DNA of 64,000 bases. Source: Hyphomicrobiaceae bacterium. GTDB lineage: Bacteria > Pseudomonadota > Alphaproteobacteria > Rhizobiales > Hyphomicrobiaceae. Numbering within the stretch: position 1 is the stretch's first letter; each line of letters opens with the position of its first letter. The DNA lies in assembly GCA_008933705.1 (NCBI GenBank), contig WBUN01000011.1, positions 34,923-98,922 on the forward strand, given 5' to 3'. A model generated the notes under the pieces. That model did not search any database. It was given only the letters and a program-made list of their open reading frames with translations, and had not been told where the DNA came from. Both the position numbers and the translations under genes were made by a program. Below, piece after piece: positions 1 through 8,295 of this stretch.

Positions 1-1
1 C

Positions 2-319
2 GGCGGGTTCATCATGGCGCCGCGCACCAGCGTGCGTCAGCGCGGGCTGCAGGCCATCCTGTTCAGAGCGAGAAGCCGCACCATGCTGCTGTCCCAGCTC
101 ATGAGCCTGGTGCGCGGCGACCTCGATGCACGTGCCACCGCCGGCGGCGACATCGCCATGCTGCCCTGCTCGCACGTGAGCATCACCGCCCCGCGTCCCG
201 TGCCTGTGCAGATAGACGGCGACGTCTTCGGCACGACGCCACTCGTGGTCGAGGAGGGGACGGGCGAGCTTGATCTCATCGTGCCGGGGGCACCCGGCAA
301 CGGCGGATCGGCGCATTAA
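2..319 (+). CDS. Diacylglycerol/lipid kinase family protein, C-terminal part (5' end outside window)
   Basis: The frame is open from the window edge and ends in TAA, so only the last ~105 residues are present. They resemble the C-terminal beta-rich domain of the YegS/BmrU-type diacylglycerol kinase family. The telling stretch is PVQIDGDVFGTTPLVVE, the usual Q-[IV]-DGE-x-G-xxP near the end of these enzymes, followed by a hydrophobic strand ending in VP. Family members phosphorylate diacylglycerol or related lipids with ATP. The catalytic N-terminal part is not visible, so substrate cannot be judged. The internal ATG at 14 is not a real start. Confidence 0.72.
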   Translation, partial: GGFIMAPRTSVRQRGLQAILFRARSRTMLLSQLMSLVRGDLDARATAGGDIAMLPCSHVSITAPRPVPVQIDGDVFGTTPLVVEEGTGELDLIVPGAPGNGGSAH

Positions 320-973
320 CCTTTTGTTAACCAAATCAGCCAAGCTTGGCAGCAGGTGCCGATCACCAGGGCTGGTGGGGTCAGGCACACCAGGGACACA
401 AGCTCCAGCCAAGTGCGCGTCGATGCGTGGGCTCAACGCAGCCTGACGCGTCCGAGCGAGGGCATGCACAGAACTCGCACTACCGAATTACCGAGGGCGA
501 GGCGGGCATGGATGGGGCCGCCGTCAGCAACTCTCGGATCCTCGTCACCGCGATCTCATCGCGGCCCCGTCCCGAACCGTTGTGCCCAATCGATCACGGC
601 CGTTACGAAGGCGCATCCGAGACTGCCCTGTCTCGGCCCCGACGCTGTGGACGCCTGCCCGCGTCCCGCAACGGCTTTGCGGCTGCGGCACAGCAATACC
701 TCTCGAGATGGAGTGGCACATGAAGCGCCTCTGTCAACGGTGTGGCGTGTCTCCCAGTCGGCTCTCGCCCCGCGCGAGCCTCACGCTTCGACCCGAGCCC
801 GACTTCCACTGGGTGCTCCTCTGGCGCGACAACCAACGTCATCGTCCTCCAAGTAAACGATGACTGGGCCTGCGCCGGCGGGGCTGTGCGAACCGCCGCC
901 GGCCACAAAATGCGAGGCCGGCCCCTGGGGCCGGCCTTTTGCATTTGCGGAGCACCGAAGTTTGCGACGCCCA
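320..973. other. Gene-free stretch downstream of the lipid kinase
   Basis: Several overlapping open frames exist on both strands (up to ~165 codons), but none resembles a protein family and all have the arginine/proline/serine-rich composition expected of GC-rich noise. The only frame with a plausible ribosome site is a 47-codon one at 720-863 (GGAG 7 bases before ATG; two Cys spaced CQRC); I do not call it a gene. The segment ends with a strong hairpin at 915-937. Confidence 0.5.
915..940. terminator. Hairpin plus T-run, probable (bidirectional) terminator
   Basis: AGGCCGGC and GCCGGCCT form a GC-rich stem around a short CCCTGGG loop, followed by TTTT on the + strand. It lies 34 bases beyond the stop codon of the amidase gene, which reads leftwards, so it probably ends that transcript. 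On the minus strand the stem is followed by a weaker T-containing tract (GCATTTTG). Confidence 0.6.
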
Positions 974-2287
974 CTACATCGGCAGGCGTGCAAGCTGATG
1001 GCTGAAGTAGTTGTCGACGGCGGTCAGGATCGAGCCTGATACCTTGTCGCGCCATTTGTCGGATTTCAGCAGCTCGGCATCCGACTCGTTGGTGACGAAC
1101 CCGAGCTCGATCAGGACGGAGGGCACCTTCGCCGTCTTGAGCACCAGGAACGCGGCGGAGCGGTCGGGGTTGTCCATCATGTTGGTCGTCTCGCCCATGA
1201 AGGACACCACCGAGCGCGCGAACACGCTCGTGCGTTCTTTCGTGACCTCGACCTCGCGCTTGGCAAGATCGGACAGGATCGCCTTGACGGCGCCGACATC
1301 GGCCTCGGCCTGCTGCTTGACGGCGGCGAGCTCCTTGCTCGACAGCACGCTCTCCGACACCTGGCCCTGGGCTGAGCGCTTCAGCTCGTTGGCCACGTTC
1401 TCCCTGAGCGAGTAGATGGTGGCGCCGCGCGCAGAGGCGCGCGGCGTGTAGTCGGCATGGACGGCGATGAAAAGCGCAGCCTGATGGCGCTCGGCAAACT
1501 CGCGGCGATCGTTGAGCTCGACGAACACGTCGGTCTCGCGCGTCATCAGAACCTTGTAGCGACCGGTCGCATTGAGCTTGTCGCGCAGCTTGAGGCTGAA
1601 GGCCAGCACCACATTCTTTTCGACGGCACCGTTCTTCTGCGCTCCGGTGTCGTCACCGCCGTGTCCCGGATCGATGACGATGATGGGCTTGTACATGCCG
1701 AGCGCCCTCACCTGGGGCGGCACGGCGGGCTTGGGCATCGGGGGCTGCAGCCCGCCCGCACCCAGCGCGGAAGCGCCGACAAACGGCATGGGCCGCTTGG
1801 TCTCCGCGACCTTCGGCTGGGCGAGCGGCTCGGCCGATATGATGTCCACCACCAATCGCGGCGTCTTGCCGTCCTTGGCTTTCTCGATCGCCGCCCGCTC
1901 GACCACCACCGGGCCGGTCACGTCGATGACGACGCGTGCACGCCCCGGAGCCGACAGGCCGCCGCGGAAGGTCTTGACGAGGCCGGCCGGCGTATCACCC
2001 GGGACCGGCGGAAGTTGCAGCTTCACATCGGGCAGCTCGACGATCACCCGGTTGGGCTGCGTCAGCGCGGTGACCTGAAAATCGACGTGGCGCTCGAGGC
2101 CGATGATGAACCTAGTGCGCGTGCTGTCTGCGAGCTCAGCGTCGTCGTGAGCAGCGCCCAGAGCATGGCCCGGCGTGGCCGCGGCCATCTGTTGTGCGGA
2201 CGCTGCATTCGGTAGGGCGCACGCGACAACCGATGCCCATACAAGCAGCGCGCGGAATCCGCCTCGCTGCAGCCTGCCAAATCCCAT
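974..2287 (-). CDS. N-acetylmuramoyl-L-alanine amidase with AMIN domain (AmiC-like)
   Basis: A 437-residue periplasmic zinc amidase that cleaves the amide between MurNAc and L-Ala during cell separation. Residues 1-31 form a signal peptide (RGG, then a hydrophobic run ending ASAQQ). Residues ~60-155 are an AMIN septal-targeting domain. From ~200 the Amidase_3 fold begins: IDPGHGGDDTG (zinc His), EKNVVLA (zinc Glu), FIAVHAD (zinc His) and SVLIELGFVTN (catalytic Glu). A helical insert rich in Ala/Glu/Lys at ~300-345 matches the regulatory helix that blocks the active site in AmiB/AmiC until an activator binds. Length is normal. The gene stands alone with its own upstream region and a downstream hairpin. 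Confidence 0.93.
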   Translation of the reverse strand: MGFGRLQRGGFRALLVWASVVACALPNAASAQQMAAATPGHALGAAHDDAELADSTRTRFIIGLERHVDFQVTALTQPNRVIVELPDVKLQLPPVPGDTPAGLVKTFRGGLSAPGRARVVIDVTGPVVVERAAIEKAKDGKTPRLVVDIISAEPLAQPKVAETKRPMPFVGASALGAGGLQPPMPKPAVPPQVRALGMYKPIIVIDPGHGGDDTGAQKNGAVEKNVVLAFSLKLRDKLNATGRYKVLMTRETDVFVELNDRREFAERHQAALFIAVHADYTPRASARGATIYSLRENVANELKRSAQGQVSESVLSSKELAAVKQQAEADVGAVKAILSDLAKREVEVTKERTSVFARSVVSFMGETTNMMDNPDRSAAFLVLKTAKVPSVLIELGFVTNESDAELLKSDKWRDKVSGSILTAVDNYFSHQLARLPM

Positions 2288-2550
2288 GTCGTCGACCCCC
2301 GTCTAACGCATTACTTCATGGCGGGACAGTCTGTGCATTAACCGTGGAAAAGTGGCATTTTCCAGGTCTTCGCAAGATTAAGTTATGGCTCTGTAAACGT
2401 TAACGAATTATTACCCCGGCGGGAGTCAAGCCGTCGGCGCTGCGACAACGGGGCGGCGGATCAGGGGCCTGCAGCCTCGCGGGCGGCCGAGATGCGCTGC
2501 CGCCACCGCGGCCAGGGAAGGCCGCGCCGCCATCGCTCAGCCGCCAATGG
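2288..2550. other. Intergenic region, amidase promoter side
   Basis: This is the shared gap between the start of the amidase gene and the stop of the SDR gene, both on the minus strand. The part near 2330-2415 is AT-rich relative to its surroundings (TTAACC, TTAAGTTATGG, GTTAACGAATTATTA), which fits a promoter for the amidase, but I cannot fix -35/-10 boxes. The remainder is GC-rich with no recognisable content. Confidence 0.4.
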
Positions 2551-3393
2551 TCACCCCTTCTCGATGCCGAAGGCGGCCCTGGCCTGCCGCAAGCTCTCCT
2601 GATGCGGCGAGTACATGCGCCCGCCGATCAGGCCGCCGTCGACCACGATGTCGATGCCGTTCACGAACGTAGACCGGTCGGAGGCGAGCCAGGCCACGCA
2701 TTGCGCGATGTCGTCGGGAACGCCGGCACGCGGGATCGGCTGCGCCTTGGCGAACCCCTCCTTCATCTGCTCGGCCAGCGCATCGGCGGGGCCCGCTTCC
2801 ATGCCGAGGGCCTTGGCGAGAATGCCGGTCGCGATGGCGCCGGGAGAAACCGAGTTGACGCGAACGCCGTGCTCGCCGAGCTCCATCGCCGCACAGCGGC
2901 TGAGCTGGTTCACCGCCGCCTTGGCGGCGCTGTAGATCATCGAGCTCGAGTAGCCGGCCTGGTGGGCGGCAACCGAGCCGTTGTTGACGATGCTGCCCGA
3001 CCGTTGGCGCATCATGATTGGCGCGGCGTGCTTCATGCCGAGCATGACCGAGCGCACCAGCAGCGCCATGGCCGCATCGAAGCCGTCGACGGGAACCGAC
3101 GTGATGCTTCCCGTCGGCGCCGGACCTCCGGCGTTGTTGAACAGACAGTCGAGCCGGCCGTATGCCGCAACGGCCTCGCCGACTACGCGCACCCAGTCGG
3201 CCTCCACCGTCGCATCGGCCTGCACGAAGCGCGCATTCGCCCCGAGCCGGGCAGCGACCGCATCGCCCTGCGCCCGGCGCCGCCCGGTGAAGACGACCTT
3301 CGCTCCCTCCCCGACGAACAGCTCCGCGGTACGCGAGCCGATGCCGCTGGTCGCTCCCGTTATGATGGCGACCTTGCCGTCAAGCATGCCCAT
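2551..3393 (-). CDS. SDR-family NAD(P)-dependent oxidoreductase
   Basis: A 280-residue classical short-chain dehydrogenase. The Rossmann glycine motif TGATSGIG lies at residues 13-20, NNAG follows beta-4, and the catalytic S-Y-K set appears as NNGSVAAHQAG then YSAAKAA. The PG motif SPGAIATGIL and the C-terminal FVNGIDIVVDGG are standard. The open frame extends 60 codons upstream, but the start at 3393 has AGGGAGA 7 bases before ATG and begins exactly at the usual MGMLDGKVAIITG, so I use it. Substrate is not predictable from sequence. No partner gene is obvious; the next gene upstream is an XRE regulator 103 bases away. Confidence 0.9.
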   Translation of the reverse strand: MGMLDGKVAIITGATSGIGSRTAELFVGEGAKVVFTGRRRAQGDAVAARLGANARFVQADATVEADWVRVVGEAVAAYGRLDCLFNNAGGPAPTGSITSVPVDGFDAAMALLVRSVMLGMKHAAPIMMRQRSGSIVNNGSVAAHQAGYSSSMIYSAAKAAVNQLSRCAAMELGEHGVRVNSVSPGAIATGILAKALGMEAGPADALAEQMKEGFAKAQPIPRAGVPDDIAQCVAWLASDRSTFVNGIDIVVDGGLIGGRMYSPHQESLRQARAAFGIEKG

Positions 3394-3496
3394 GGCGTGT
3401 CTCCCTTCGTTGCACGTGCGGCGCCGGCAGACTTGTCTGAGGCCGCATTGTTCTGCCTTACGATTGCGAAGTCGGGCGGGGTCATGCCCCCTTAAG

Positions 3497-4264
3497 TCAC
3501 GGCGGAACGAGGCGGGCGTAGCCCTGCTCCACGGCTTCGGCGAGCAGCTGCTTGTAGCCGGCATGCTGCGCATGAGCGGGGCCGATCTCGCCGAGGCTCA
3601 CGCCGATGAAATCCTCCTGCTTCACATAGACGATCGGCGCGCTGACCGGCATGAACAGGGCGCGCTGCTTGTTGAGCGTGGTGATGAGCCCTCGCATCTG
3701 CCCGGCGATGTCGAGCTGGGAGACCATGACCATGCGCATGGCGCCCTTCGTGAGCGAAACCAGGTGGATGTACATCGATGAAGCGGGGATGTAGAGGCGG
3801 CCGCGGTGCAGGAACGGCTTGTCGGGGCGGTCGCGCTCCTGGAACACCAGGCTTGGCCACTCGTCGTCCCAGATGATGTCGGTGCGATAGGCCATGACTC
3901 CATCAGGCGAGGAAAACGAAGGGCGCACCGTCAGATAGCTGCCGAGGTAGTGATCGACGGCATCGCGCGAGTAGGCCCCCATGTAGACCGGCGCAACGCG
4001 GCCGTGGGCACCATTGCTCTCGGGCGCATCCCTGAGCTCGCCGTGCCCTTCCCAGGCGCCCTTCACCTTGTCGAAGTTGAGCCCGAGCACCATGCACACA
4101 TCGAACAAGGTCTGATCGCGCACCGAGCGGCCGGACAGGAGGTTCTGGATGGTCTTCTCGTGGCAGTCGGCGGCGTCCGCAAGCTCGGCCTGCGTCATCT
4201 TCTTCTCGATCATCGCCGTCTTGATGAGCGCGAGAGCAGCCGCGTGCTTGCCGTCCATGCGCAT
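3497..4264 (-). CDS. XRE-family transcriptional regulator with C-terminal sensor-like domain
   Basis: A 255-residue protein. Residues ~10-65 form an XRE helix-turn-helix (TQAELADAADCHEKTIQNLLSG). The remaining ~180 residues form a domain I do not recognise; it contains the stretches HYLGSYLTVRPSF, DIIWDDEWPSLVFQE and GLITTLNKQRALFMPVSAPIVY, suggesting a ligand-sensing fold. The frame stays open far upstream to 5359, but that extension is antisense-style noise over the next gene. The start at 4264 (MRMDGKHAAALAL) is preferred; 4258 is an alternative. It lies downstream of another small XRE gene and an uncharacterised gene on the same strand. Confidence 0.8.
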   Translation of the reverse strand: MRMDGKHAAALALIKTAMIEKKMTQAELADAADCHEKTIQNLLSGRSVRDQTLFDVCMVLGLNFDKVKGAWEGHGELRDAPESNGAHGRVAPVYMGAYSRDAVDHYLGSYLTVRPSFSSPDGVMAYRTDIIWDDEWPSLVFQERDRPDKPFLHRGRLYIPASSMYIHLVSLTKGAMRMVMVSQLDIAGQMRGLITTLNKQRALFMPVSAPIVYVKQEDFIGVSLGEIGPAHAQHAGYKQLLAEAVEQGYARLVPP

Positions 4265-4431
4265 GGCTGCGTGGCCTCGTCCTGCTTCCCCCTCGCTCCG
4301 GCGAGCGTAACGGAAAGTGCGCCTTCCTGTCATCCCGCAAGAGCAACAGGATGCGGCGCAGACGAGCCCCCGCGCTGGCCTTAGATGAGCCGCGCGGAGG
4401 CTCGCCCGGGGGAGGCCGCCTAGGACGGCCT

Positions 4432-5583
4432 TTAGGCCTGGCCCTCGCGAACAGGGCGCGCGTGCAAGCGAGGCGGCTTGCCGGGCCCGAGCCCGATCAC
4501 GGTGCCAGGCGTAACCTCGCCATCGGGGCAGAGCACCTGCTCGCCCTTCTCCTCGGCCAGCTCGGCCACGCTCTTGACGAGCGTCAGCGCCGGCGCTCCG
4601 GCGAGCGTCTCGAGGTCGGCCGCGTAGTAGTCGAACCACGGCAGGCCCGCCTTGGTGTAGTCGGCAGCGGTCGGCGGCCGCGTCGTCGGGACTTCGCCGG
4701 TGATGTCGCGCCACTGCACGGCGTCGATCAGCGTCACGAAGCAGCGGCTCGAGACCGACTGGTCCCAGGCGTCGATGCCGTGAGGATCGGCATAGATCTG
4801 CTGCGTCATGCGACCTCCGGCGGCGAGCCCCATCGCCCTGGGCGGTGCGGCGCAGGGGGCTGCCGCACCGGGTCTCGGGACGCTGCGCCAGGAAGCCTCC
4901 CAGGCGAAGCCGGCTGACCCCAACGCCCGCGCACGCTGCTCTTCCTCGCGCCGGCGCAGCTCCTCGCGCTGACGCAGTTCCTCGCGCTGACGCAGGATCT
5001 GCTGATAGCGCTCGCGCTTCATGGGGTAAGCGACGATCTGAAGCCCGCCATGCTCCGGCTTGCCGGTGATCTGCTCCTCGACCGAATACCCCGCGCCGAG
5101 CGGCATGGCGACGAACTGGCGCACCGCATCCTTGGCCACGCAGAAGCCGTCGAGCCAGGGCTGCTCGGGGACAACCACGTAGTCGTTCTGCGATGGGTCC
5201 AGCTCCATCTTCCACGGCTTGCCGCTGACCGCGTTGATCTTGCCGGTCGCGATCTTGATGGCGAAGGGGTAGCCGTCGTTTGCCGCTCTGCCGCGAAAGG
5301 CGATCCACATCGCTTCGGCCTGGTACAGCGGCATCATCACACCGCCGCGCTGCCGCCAATCCTGCGGAATCCGGTCGGCGAAGTCTTCGATATGTCTCAG
5401 CGGGAAGGAGCCGAGCCCGGGTGGCAGCGGATAGTGCTTGCCGTCGTCGGGAATGCGCAGTGTCCTTTGGAAGTTGATCTCCGTCTTGGCGTGTTCATGA
5501 ACCTCGGGGAACCGAAACGTCAGGCTTTCGCCTTCGAGTGTGATCATTACCCTACCTACGAGTTGACTTCCCCACACTGTCAC
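4432..5583 (-). CDS. Conserved protein of unknown function, coupled to an XRE gene
   Basis: 383 residues with no signal peptide or membrane segment. I recognise the C-terminal half as a widespread uncharacterised proteobacterial type (MTQQIYADPHGIDAWDQ, then SSRCFVTLIDAVQWRDITGE and AGLPWFDYYAADLETLAGA), but know of no function. Residues ~195-220 are a charged helix with near-repeats LRQREE-LRQREE-LRRREEE. The first codon used here is GTG at 5583, which overlaps the stop of the upstream XRE gene as GTGA, implying translational coupling. An ATG at 5547 preceded by GGTAGGG is an equally good start. The mixed make-up raises the chance that two domains were fused through the coiled linker. Confidence 0.7.
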   Translation of the reverse strand: MTVWGSQLVGRVMITLEGESLTFRFPEVHEHAKTEINFQRTLRIPDDGKHYPLPPGLGSFPLRHIEDFADRIPQDWRQRGGVMMPLYQAEAMWIAFRGRAANDGYPFAIKIATGKINAVSGKPWKMELDPSQNDYVVVPEQPWLDGFCVAKDAVRQFVAMPLGAGYSVEEQITGKPEHGGLQIVAYPMKRERYQQILRQREELRQREELRRREEEQRARALGSAGFAWEASWRSVPRPGAAAPCAAPPRAMGLAAGGRMTQQIYADPHGIDAWDQSVSSRCFVTLIDAVQWRDITGEVPTTRPPTAADYTKAGLPWFDYYAADLETLAGAPALTLVKSVAELAEEKGEQVLCPDGEVTPGTVIGLGPGKPPRLHARPVREGQA

Positions 5584-5933
5584 CAGTTTCCGTCGCGCAC
5601 CTCCCTGACAACCTTGACGATGGCCTGGTCCGGAGCGTCCCGGAGCTGACGGATCAGCTCCGCGAACTGCTTCGGCCGGCGCAGGATGATCGCCTGCAGA
5701 TCGCTCGACACCTTGCCCGCCAGCGCGAGCAGCATGTCGGGGTCCTCACCGAGATCCCCCGCCAGCCTGACGATGGTCGCCTCCGATGGTGGCGGCACGA
5801 GGCCGCGCTCGACCTTGCTCAGGTATGCGGGCTCCACATCGATGCGCTGCGCCACCTGACGAAGGCTGTAGCGCATGTCCTTTTCGGCGAGCGCTGTGCG
5901 CACCGTGCGGACGTAATCACCGAAACCGGCCAT
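5580..5933 (-). CDS. Small XRE-family regulator
   Basis: 117 residues. The N-terminal ~75 residues are an XRE helix-turn-helix (SLRQVAQRIDVEPAYLSKVERG, the usual recognition helix) and the rest is a short helical tail with QFAELIRQLRDAPDQ that may dimerise. It resembles small cytoplasmic repressors that act on their own promoter. An 18-bp perfect inverted repeat starts 7 bases upstream of its ATG (see 5941-5958), and its stop overlaps the next gene by four bases. I infer an autoregulated two-gene operon. Confidence 0.85.
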   Translation of the reverse strand: MAGFGDYVRTVRTALAEKDMRYSLRQVAQRIDVEPAYLSKVERGLVPPPSEATIVRLAGDLGEDPDMLLALAGKVSSDLQAIILRRPKQFAELIRQLRDAPDQAIVKVVREVRDGNW

Positions 5934-5940
5934 GTGGCCT

Positions 5941-5958
5941 GTGTACTACATAGTACAC
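5941..5958. promoter_or_regulatory. Perfect inverted repeat, probable operator of the small XRE gene
   Basis: GTGTACTA-CA-TAGTACAC, two 8-base arms with a 2-base spacer, lies just ahead of the ATG at 5933. Position and symmetry fit autorepression by the XRE protein. The half-site GTACTA also occurs in the GntR-type sites at 33373, 36144 and 26921, but those have a 4-base spacer, so the helical phasing differs. Confidence 0.7.
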
Positions 5959-6080
5959 GTTCCAGTCAAGCGGCGATTTCAACGGGCGATTCAGGGGGAC
6001 GATTTCGCGCGGCTTCCAGCCCGCACCGATGATCGGGAGATCGTCAGTCCGCTCGTCCGCAGCGCCTGCGGGCTGCAAAC

Positions 6081-6815
6081 TCAGGGATGTCCCATGCCGA
6101 CCGCACCCCAAAGCAGGACAAGGCCGGCAACGATGAGCAGCGCATCCATCAGCAGACGAAACTGGCTGGCATCGAGCCGGATCACAAATCCCTTCGCCAC
6201 CCACGAGCCCAGCATCACCGAGGAGCCGATGATCAGGCCCTTGGCCGCCGTCTCCCAGGGGAGCGCATCGAGGCGCTGGAACACAATGGTCTTGGTGAGC
6301 CCGATGGCCACCGACCCCAGGGCCTCGGTCGACAGGTAGGCGCCCTTCACCAGCCCGTAGGCGATGAAGAAAGGCGTGTTGATCGGCCCGGTGGAGGCGA
6401 CGAGCCCTGAAAGGAAGCCGATCACCGCCCCGACAATGAGCAGATGCCAGGCCCTGATCCTCAGGCCCCGCGCCATCAGCCAGCGCCGCACCGGCACCAT
6501 CACCATGAACAGGACGCCGAGCACGCCCTCCACCACACGCGGGTTCAGCGTCAGCAGCGTGCGCGCGCCCAGCGCCGCGCCCGGCACGGCGGTCGCGCAG
6601 TAGAATGCGTTGGCGCGCCAATCGACCTCGCGCCACCACACGGCAACGCGCGAGATGTTGGCGAGCAGGGCGGCGATGGCCATGATGGGCACGGCTTCCA
6701 GCGGACCGAACGCCAGCATCAGCGCCGGCATCAGCATGATCGAGGAGCCGAAACCGACGATGCCGCCGATGGTGCCGGCAGCCAGGCCCAAGCCGAGGAT
6801 GGCGATCCAGATCAT
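6081..6815 (-). CDS. TauE/SafE family sulfite exporter-like membrane protein
   Basis: 244 residues, almost entirely hydrophobic, with about eight predicted membrane helices and the two internal repeats typical of the TauE/SafE (DUF81) family. The first repeat begins GLAAGTIGGIVGFGSSIMLMP (the GxxxGxxGxGG-like signature); the second is GAVIGFLSGLVASTGPINTPFF. Members export or import sulfite, sulfoacetate or other anions; the substrate here is unknown. It ends 147 bases before the XRE operator, reads the same way, and has no catabolic neighbour to hint at a role. Confidence 0.88.
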   Translation of the reverse strand: MIWIAILGLGLAAGTIGGIVGFGSSIMLMPALMLAFGPLEAVPIMAIAALLANISRVAVWWREVDWRANAFYCATAVPGAALGARTLLTLNPRVVEGVLGVLFMVMVPVRRWLMARGLRIRAWHLLIVGAVIGFLSGLVASTGPINTPFFIAYGLVKGAYLSTEALGSVAIGLTKTIVFQRLDALPWETAAKGLIIGSSVMLGSWVAKGFVIRLDASQFRLLMDALLIVAGLVLLWGAVGMGHP

Positions 6816-7020
6816 GCCCGCTCCTGCCGCTGTCTCGGCAACGCCCTCGCGCCCGCCGAATGCGACAGGACGATGACACCCGCGCCTGCCTACAGCGTGC
6901 CGCCGCGGACGGGAAGCTTGTCATTGGGAAAGACGCATTGGCGCGTGGCGGCGGGGGCATGCGGGGGCAGCGCTCACGGACAGCGCGGGCGCGGCGGAGG
7001 GCCGGGCGTGCAACGTCCCT

Positions 7021-7860
7021 TTCCGCCCCGAGCTTGTCGAAGGACAGCCCGAGGGCAGCCGCGTCCCGGCCGTGGTTCGACAGGCTCACCACGGAGAGGC
7101 GCTGCGCGTGCCCGCTCGGTCTCACCGCCCGCTCCGCCCTGAGCTTGTCGAAGGGCGGCCCGCGTCCCGGCCGTGGTTCGACAGGCTCACCACCGAGAGG
7201 CGTTGCACGTATTCCCTCGGTTTCACACCCCGCTCCGCCCTGAGCTCGTCGAAGGGCAGCCCGCGTCCCGGCCGTGGTTCGACAGGCTCACCACGGAGAG
7301 GCGTTGCACGTATTCCCTCGGTTTCACACCCCGCTCCGCCCTGAGCTCGTCGAAGGGCGGCCCGCGTCCCGGCCGTGGTTCGACAGGCTCACCACGGAGG
7401 ACCGTTCCAACCGAAAAGCGCAGGTGTGCGCGCCGTTGGAATGGCGCGCGCTGCCGCGGGGGTGATCTGCGGCGGACGTGGCCCGCGCGGCCCGGTGACC
7501 TGGTTACCGCGGAGGATCATCGCACAGCCCGCTCCGCCCTGAGCTTGTCGAAGGGCGGCCCACGTCCCGGCCCTGGTTCGACAGGCTCACCACGGAGAGG
7601 TGTTCGAGCCGGAAAGGGCACCTCACGTGACGTCATTCCCGCGCAGGCGGGAACCCAGATCACAGATCAGCAGAGGTGTGCGCGCCGTTGGAATGGCGCG
7701 CGCAGCCGCCGGGGTGCTCTGCGGCGGACGTGGCCCGCGCGGCCCGGTGACCTGGTTACCGCGGAGGATCATCGCACAGCCCACTCCGCCCTGAGCTTGT
7801 CGAAGGGCGGCCACGCCGGCCGTGGTTCGACAGGCTCACCACGACGGAAAACCCGTGCTC
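7021..7860. repeat. Array of REP-like hairpin units
   Basis: Six copies of GAGCT(T/C)GTCGAAGG (near 7030, 7141, 7242, 7343, 7541, 7794), each followed about 35 bases later by GGTTCGACAGGCTCACCAC. The two halves are near-complementary (GAGCTTGTCGAA against TTCGACAGGCTC, one mismatch), so each unit can fold into a hairpin. Three central units are true tandem copies with a 101-base period (7131, 7232, 7333), sharing spacer sequence such as TGCACGTATTCCCTCGG. This motif type is familiar as a dispersed intergenic repeat in alphaproteobacteria. No cas genes, and units are longer and more uniform than CRISPR. Confidence 0.85.
7422..7850. repeat. Direct duplication of a ~170-bp segment within the array
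   Basis: The block from AGGTGTGCGCGCCGTTGGAA (7422) through the next REP unit is repeated at 7674 with few changes, 252 bases downstream. The insert between copies carries another common dispersed repeat, TTCCCGC-GCAG-GCGGGAA (7636-7653). Close similarity suggests recent duplication. Confidence 0.75.
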
Positions 7861-8081
7861 CCTGTCCCGTAAGGACGGGAGAGGGAGCGAGGGCGTTCAC
7901 CTTGCATGCCCTTATCAACGGCACCTCGGCATGTGCGATGATGACGCCACCTCGGCTCTCGAGAGGGCGCTCGCGCGGGTGCCTCACCTCAGCCTTCGAG
8001 CGGAGGGTCGCAGTCAGGTGATCAAGCTGGGCCGGCCATACGAACCAATGGAGCGCTCTTCGGGACCCCGATTGCGGCAGC

Positions 8082-8134
8082 GGGGCGTTTGAGGCCCATC
8101 TCAAGCGCCAGGTTCAACGGGTCTCAAACGCCCC
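8082..8134. repeat. 16-bp inverted repeat (hairpin) upstream of the patatin gene
   Basis: GGGGCGTTTGAGGCCC (8082-8097) faces GGGTCTCAAACGCCCC (8119-8134); the arms pair with one mismatch around a 21-base loop. There is no U-tract, so a simple terminator is not clearly indicated. It lies about 160 bases before the start of the patatin gene. Confidence 0.6.
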
Positions 8135-8295
8135 GTTCCCTTCCTTCTCACTGACGCCCGGACCCGTCCGCGTGCCAGGCGATCTCCTATGGCCGAATGG
8201 ATCGGGCCGTTTGCCTTTGCGCGCGCTTCCATGTTTTCGCGGGCAAAGCTGGAGTAGGCTGGCGCAGGAAACGTCCCGGGCCCACAAGCACGAGC

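Larger units (their letters stand above)
6816..8295. other. 1.5-kb gene-free block rich in repeats
   Basis: Many open frames run through this block only because the repeat unit lacks stops; their repetitive peptides (MVRQAHH, SLSKGGPRP) are products of the repeats, not proteins. The block contains the array at 7021-7860, a larger duplicated segment inside it, and a hairpin at 8082-8134. No tRNA, promoter or coding region was recognised. Confidence 0.7.

Noticed and set aside
346..856. Overlapping open frames of 125 and 166 codons downstream of the lipid kinase
   Set aside because: No ribosome binding site, no family resemblance, and low-complexity composition.
3497..5359. 620-codon frame on the minus strand taken as one protein
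   Set aside because: Only the last 255 codons resemble a protein (XRE regulator). The first part is out of frame over the 4432-5583 gene, which has its own family resemblance.
5941..5958. Fifth site of the GntR motif
   Set aside because: The half-sites match, but the spacer is 2 rather than 4 bases and the site abuts an XRE gene, so an XRE operator is the better explanation.
7021..7860. Possible CRISPR array
   Set aside because: Units are ~101 bases, nearly identical throughout including the spacer part, form hairpins and have no cas genes nearby.
7600..7860. Short open frames in the repeat block
   Set aside because: They consist of translated repeat sequence shared between copies.
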